This document shows positions 63,669 to 64,000 of a stretch of 64,000 nt of DNA, in pieces. The stretch is from contig DBBX01000019.1 of NCBI GenBank assembly GCA_002292815.1, positions 62,001-126,000 of the forward strand. The letters run 5' to 3'. The number at the start of each line of letters is the position of its first letter. Positions within the stretch are counted from its first letter, which is position 1. Made by a program: the position numbers and the translations under genes. The DNA is from Thiotrichaceae bacterium UBA973 (GTDB lineage: Bacteria > Pseudomonadota > Gammaproteobacteria > Eutrophobiales > Eutrophobiaceae). The notes beneath the pieces were generated by a model, which made no database searches, had not been told where the DNA came from, and saw nothing but the letters and a program-made list of their open reading frames with translations.

Positions 63669-64000
63669 CTAGGGAATAGGGACGTTTTGAATTAAGTGTT
63701 CCGCAGCTTGTAATGCCTGTTTGTCTGAAACTTCATCAACGAATTGAAGGCGATGGCCGATGACGCTGGGCAAGATGGCTTGTATATCTTCTGGCAACAC
63801 ATGTTGGTGTGAATGAATGAGTGCCCACGCCTTTGCCGCACTTAACACAGCAATGCCGGCACGTGGTGATAGGCCATGTAGATAGTTACCAGAGCTGCGG
63901 CTGAATTCAAGTAAGTCTTGCAGGTAATCAAGTATGGCGCCAGCAGCATGAACATGTTCCAGTTGCTTTTGTATTTGTATTAATTCATCGCCGGATAATA
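63669..64000 (-). CDS. MoxR-family AAA+ ATPase, C-terminal part only
   Basis: The frame is open from the window edge to TAG at 63669-63671, giving the last 109 residues. HGLSPRAGIAVLSAAKAWALIHSHQHVLPEDIQAILPSVIGHRL region is the conserved lid helix bundle of MoxR ATPases, including the sensor 2 SPRA arginine. It is the first of a MoxR-DUF58-TgpA unit. The Walker motifs lie outside the window. Confidence 0.88.
   Translation of the reverse strand, partial: LSGDELIQIQKQLEHVHAAGAILDYLQDLLEFSRSSGNYLHGLSPRAGIAVLSAAKAWALIHSHQHVLPEDIQAILPSVIGHRLQFVDEVSDKQALQAAEHLIQNVPIP

Noticed and set aside
1..64000. tRNA, rRNA, CRISPR, prophage, transposase, toxin-antitoxin or defence islands
   Set aside because: I saw no tRNA cloverleaf ends, spaced direct repeats, integrase/transposase motifs or defence-family motifs in reading the window; this is by eye, so a small RNA gene could still be missed.

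Overview
The window is a chromosomal segment of a moderately AT-rich gammaproteobacterium. The evidence is gene content and order: cutA-dsbD-thioredoxin-aroQ-accB-accC-prmA-zinc ribbon protein-dusB-fis-purH-purD; metX-metW beside yggS-proC-yggT-yggU and pilT-pilU; gshB-tonB-yqgE-ruvX-pyrR-pyrB-pyrX; and hemC-hemD-hemX-hemY. From memory, the block from metW to gshB parallels the Pseudomonas aeruginosa arrangement around pilT and gshB. A proteobacterial-type phosphoribulokinase hints at Calvin-cycle autotrophy, but no RuBisCO gene is present here. I see no rRNA, tRNA, CRISPR array, prophage or insertion sequence.

Layout. 1-5.5 kb: cut-off methyltransferase, DjlA co-chaperone, lone RND/MMPL exporter, TrmH, FxsA. 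5.5-17 kb: long plus-strand run for thiol-disulfide export (DsbD, TlpA-like), fatty-acid carboxylation (AccB/AccC), PrmA, DusB-Fis and late purine synthesis (PurH-PurD). 17-24 kb: DEAD-box helicase converging on hisB-hisH; HemF, Dtd, a 50-residue membrane protein, RpiA, IlvA. 24-33 kb: the metX-metW/proC cluster divergent from pilT, pilU, a third PilT-family ATPase and a PilZ protein. 33-37 kb: Tat-exported PhoX-like protein, peroxiredoxin, DksA-like zinc protein, a UPF0316 gene broken by one stop codon, nitroreductase. 37-45 kb: minus-strand pyrimidine block (PyrK-like, inactive PyrX, PyrB, PyrR), RuvX, YqgE, TonB, GshB. 45-53.5 kb: heme cluster, ferredoxin reductase, orphan ParA, phosphoribulokinase, MsbA. 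53.5-60 kb: copper/silver efflux operon (small Cys-rich secreted protein plus CusC, CusB, CusA). 60-64 kb: decayed cyclic-nucleotide-binding/GGDEF gene, then MoxR-DUF58-TgpA.

Most of the window is conserved housekeeping. No clearly undescribed multi-gene system stands out. The points most worth checking are: a perfect FNR/Anr-type site spaced for class II activation upstream of the cus operon; two newly decayed genes (UPF0316, and CNB-GGDEF near 60.1-60.7 kb) that are easily missed because their fragments are short; the pilT-pilU-pilU-like-PilZ array; PyrK beside the catalytically dead PyrX; and small dispersed intergenic repeats that recur immediately after stop codons.
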